Shown here: piece by piece, positions 61,749-64,000 of the stretch
How the letters are laid out: each line of letters begins with the position of its first letter
How positions within the stretch are numbered: the first letter of the stretch is position 1
NCBI RefSeq assembly: GCF_001580545.1
Contig: NZ_LRBG01000037.1
Coordinates: 682,001-746,000 of the forward strand
Origin: Paraburkholderia monticola
Lineage (GTDB): Bacteria > Pseudomonadota > Gammaproteobacteria > Burkholderiales > Burkholderiaceae
Direction of reading: 5' to 3'
Length of the DNA stretch: 64,000 nucleotides
Position numbers and translations under genes: made by a program
The notes under the pieces: model-generated
What the model was told of the DNA's origin: nothing
The model's input: only the letters and a program-made list of their open reading frames with translations
Databases searched by the model: none

Positions 61749-64000
61749 TCAGGTCGGTTCGGGCAGTTCGATCACGCCGCTATGGCCATCGACCTTGAGC
61801 TGCATGCCTGACTGCACGCGCGTCGTGAGGCCCGGAATCTGGACGATGGTCGGGATGCCGATCTCGCGTGCAACGATCGCGGCATGGGTCAGCGGACTGC
61901 CGCGCTCGATCAGAAGCCCGGTCGCCGAAGCGAATACCGGGACCCAGCCGGGGTCGGTCCGATAGGTGACGAGGATGCCGCCGTCGAACTCGTTGGCTTC
62001 GCGCACGACCTTCGCCTGTCCAACGGCAAAGCCCGGCGAGCAGGGCGTGCCGCGTAGCGTCGCGCCGGAAGCATCGGAAGGCGCCGCGCGCAGCGCGGCG
62101 AGGTTCGCCGGTTTGCCGAGCCAGGCCGCAACGGGGCCATGCGTCACGAAGCGTGGCGGCAGGTCGTCCATGGCGCGGTAGGCCGCATCGTCGCGCTTGC
62201 GTTGCTCGACGAGCGGGCGCAGCTCGCGATGGGAGACGGTGCCTTCGAAGCAGCCCCGGATTTCCTCGAGGCGCAGATGGAAGATGTCGCGGGCGGTTGC
62301 CAGCACGCCGTCGCCGGCCAGACCCTCGCCGATCGCGCGGAACATCCGGCGCGCGACCCCGAACGCGCGCGAGCGGCAAAAGCGCACGGTCTCACGCGCC
62401 CGGATCGCGGCGCGCACGCGGCTGCGCGCGCGGGCAAAAATCCAGCGCTGGAGCGGATTGAGCCGCTCATGCAATAACGCGTCGATGCGCGCTTCGGTGG
62501 CGGTGCGATCGATCGACACGGCACCATGCGCGAGCGAAGCCTTCAACATATCGAACAGCACGCCCGGGTCTTCGCGCAGATCGGGTTCTTCGAGCTTCAG
62601 TTCGTTGTTGCTGCGGTACGCGAAGTCGGCGAGATAGCGCTCGATGTCGGCGACGATCTGAGGCGCGCCGCATCCGCGCAGCGCCGCATACGCAACGGCT
62701 GACGGCGTGCTGCGGATCAGTGCTTCGACTCGAGGCTCGGCGCGCACGGCTTGCGCGATCGCAGCCAGCCGGCGCACCGGTTCGATGGACTCGATATCGT
62801 CCATGCCGCCGATGACCGCCACTTCGAGCCACTCGGGCGCATCGGGCATCCACCGTTTGATCAGTCGCCGGAGCACGCCGTAACTGAGACCGATCGCCGA
62901 TTCGAGCACGATCATCATGCCCCAGCGCGCGAGCAGCGCCTGCTCGAAGCGGCGGTAGTGCGCATAGACGGCGTCGGCGGGAAGCGAGCGATAGTCGAGC
63001 GCGTCGAACTCGTCGTAGACCGGGTAGAAGAACGCGCGGAAGCGTTCGACATTGCGCTCGAGACGCGCGAAGTGCCACGCGAACTTCGTGCCGCTCACCG
63101 CCCGGATGCAGGCGAGGCCGGCGCGCGAGCGGGTCTGGTACGGAGTGATCTGCGCGGCGAAGCTCGCCAGATCGAGCGGCTCGTCGACGCCCATCTGGAC
63201 TTCCATCATCTTGCGCCCGAGGTCCTGGAACGGCGCGAGCCCGGAGAGCTTGTACCAGTGCAGCAGGTTGTAGTACACGCGCCCGTTCAGGAACGCGAGC
63301 GTCGAGCCGAGGAAGCCATCCATCTGACGCCGCTGCGTGTGCGGAATCGCGAGCAGCCGGCCGAACTCGCGGAACACCTGCGCATAGACGTGCTGCGCGA
63401 ACGTGAACGTCAGCTGTGTCGTCACGCCGGGATAGTTCTCGACGATGTTGGAGTTGTCCCACAGCTGGAATTCGCCGGCTCGCGACGGCACCGGCGCGAC
63501 CGGGGTGGTCACGGGGCGCGCTTGCAGGATCCATAGCTGGTTCTGCGCGATGCACCATTCGATATCGAGCGGCTCGCCGAGCGTGGTTTCGAGCGTGCGG
63601 GCCGTCGTCACGATGCGCTCGATCTCGTCGTTGGACAGAGCCACTGCCTCGCGCAGCGCGGCCGGCACCTCGCGAATGTCGCGGCCGTCATGGCGTTCAT
63701 GTTTTTCGCCGATCACCACCTGCTTGTGCTGTCCGGTATGACGGTCCACGGTGATCGTGTCGGCGTCGACCGCGCCCGACACGAGTCCCTCGCCAAGCCC
63801 GTAGACGGCGCTCAAGACGAGCTCGTCGCGGTTGCCGTTCGCCGGGTTGATCGTGAACACGACGCCGCTCGTGTCCGCCTGAGCGAGGCGCTGCAGGATC
63901 ACGGCCATGCCGGCGCCGGCGATATCGAGTCCGTGCTGATGCCGGTAGCGCAGCGAGCGCTCGGAGTACGCGGAAGCCCAGCACCGGCGCACGTGTTCGA
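61749..64000 (-). CDS. PEP-utilising/rifampicin-phosphotransferase-like protein (5' end beyond the window)
   Basis: At least 750 aa, entering from beyond the right edge, so the first part of the ATP-grasp domain is missing. Visible are the rest of that domain (VVFTINPANGNRDELVLSAV, YGLGEGLVSGAVDADTI, LWILQARPVTT), a middle part of about 450 residues without motif I recognise, and a C-terminal swivelling His domain with the phospho-His in RGSPLTHAAIVAREIGIPT. There is no PEP-binding TIM barrel. This ATP-grasp/middle/His order matches rifampicin phosphotransferase, which moves the beta-phosphate of ATP to a small molecule. The stop is 51 bases before the desaturase start. Confidence 0.75.
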   Translation of the reverse strand, partial: EHVRRCWASAYSERSLRYRHQHGLDIAGAGMAVILQRLAQADTSGVVFTINPANGNRDELVLSAVYGLGEGLVSGAVDADTITVDRHTGQHKQVVIGEKHERHDGRDIREVPAALREAVALSNDEIERIVTTARTLETTLGEPLDIEWCIAQNQLWILQARPVTTPVAPVPSRAGEFQLWDNSNIVENYPGVTTQLTFTFAQHVYAQVFREFGRLLAIPHTQRRQMDGFLGSTLAFLNGRVYYNLLHWYKLSGLAPFQDLGRKMMEVQMGVDEPLDLASFAAQITPYQTRSRAGLACIRAVSGTKFAWHFARLERNVERFRAFFYPVYDEFDALDYRSLPADAVYAHYRRFEQALLARWGMMIVLESAIGLSYGVLRRLIKRWMPDAPEWLEVAVIGGMDDIESIEPVRRLAAIAQAVRAEPRVEALIRSTPSAVAYAALRGCGAPQIVADIERYLADFAYRSNNELKLEEPDLREDPGVLFDMLKASLAHGAVSIDRTATEARIDALLHERLNPLQRWIFARARSRVRAAIRARETVRFCRSRAFGVARRMFRAIGEGLAGDGVLATARDIFHLRLEEIRGCFEGTVSHRELRPLVEQRKRDDAAYRAMDDLPPRFVTHGPVAAWLGKPANLAALRAAPSDASGATLRGTPCSPGFAVGQAKVVREANEFDGGILVTYRTDPGWVPVFASATGLLIERGSPLTHAAIVAREIGIPTIVQIPGLTTRVQSGMQLKVDGHSGVIELPEPT

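Overview
The window is high-GC, gene-dense DNA. Its gene families and codon use suggest a Burkholderiaceae chromosome or megaplasmid, most likely Paraburkholderia or Caballeronia; this is inferred from family content, not from a database match. I see no rRNA, tRNA, CRISPR array, phage or insertion sequence. The region reads as a mosaic of metabolic and accessory operons.

Layout, left to right. (1) 130-7314, sulfur: a sulfite dehydrogenase gene pair (Mo enzyme and c-type cytochrome) faces, across a strong bidirectional hairpin, a minus-strand operon for an SsuABC-type transporter (binding protein, two permeases, ATPase) and an FMN-dependent DszA/NtaA-type monooxygenase. (2) 7629-10058: a MobA-like 3-hydroxybenzoate 4-monooxygenase with an overlapping MarR regulator (MobR-like) and a perfect palindromic operator candidate. 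(3) 10149-13336: a bacterial SET-domain protein, a small Gly/Tyr-rich lipoprotein and a large lipoprotein metallophosphoesterase. (4) 13420-19695: an aromatic-type catabolic locus with an MFS importer, an MBL-fold protein that has lost canonical metal ligands, two tandem IclR regulators, a FAD monooxygenase and DUF2783. An exact 10-base motif is shared by its two promoters. (5) 20061-22428: an unusual, tightly coupled operon of a TupA-like ATP-grasp enzyme, a DUF6875-like protein and a stand-alone ODP/flavodiiron-like MBL protein. (6) 22450-29447: a long hairpin, an MCP, a Vgb-like propeller protein, a DUF1810 protein, a GT4 glycosyltransferase, a TMEM165/GDT1 transporter behind a yybP-ykoY (Mn2+) riboswitch, and a CDF exporter. 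(7) 29724-40399: a PAS-GGDEF-EAL protein, a second TupA-like ATP-grasp, a TIGR03118 propeller lipoprotein, small lipoproteins, a DUF4410 protein, a cyclic-nucleotide-binding/TrxR-like fusion without the CxxC, an Ap4A phosphorylase and an adenosine-specific kinase. (8) 40725-45390: a plant-glycan locus of GH43, MFS and GH5 behind a LacI-type palindrome. (9) 45595-53123: a class V aminotransferase, a fused CoA-transferase with a CBS protein, a CYTH-CHAD protein, an orphan PstS and a membrane-associated methyltransferase. (10) 53124-64000: a minus-strand, translationally coupled cluster of a rifampicin-phosphotransferase-like PEP-utilising protein (cut by the window end), a membrane fatty acid desaturase, a fatty acyl-AMP ligase and a complete tripartite RND pump.

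The best candidates for undescribed systems are the lipid-activation/RND cluster at the right end and the ATP-grasp/DUF6875/ODP operon at 20-22.4 kb. Both are called from family architecture and gene overlap, so their products are inference. The regulatory calls (Mn2+ riboswitch, mobA palindrome, IclR-locus motif, LacI-type palindrome) rest on bases visible in the sequence.
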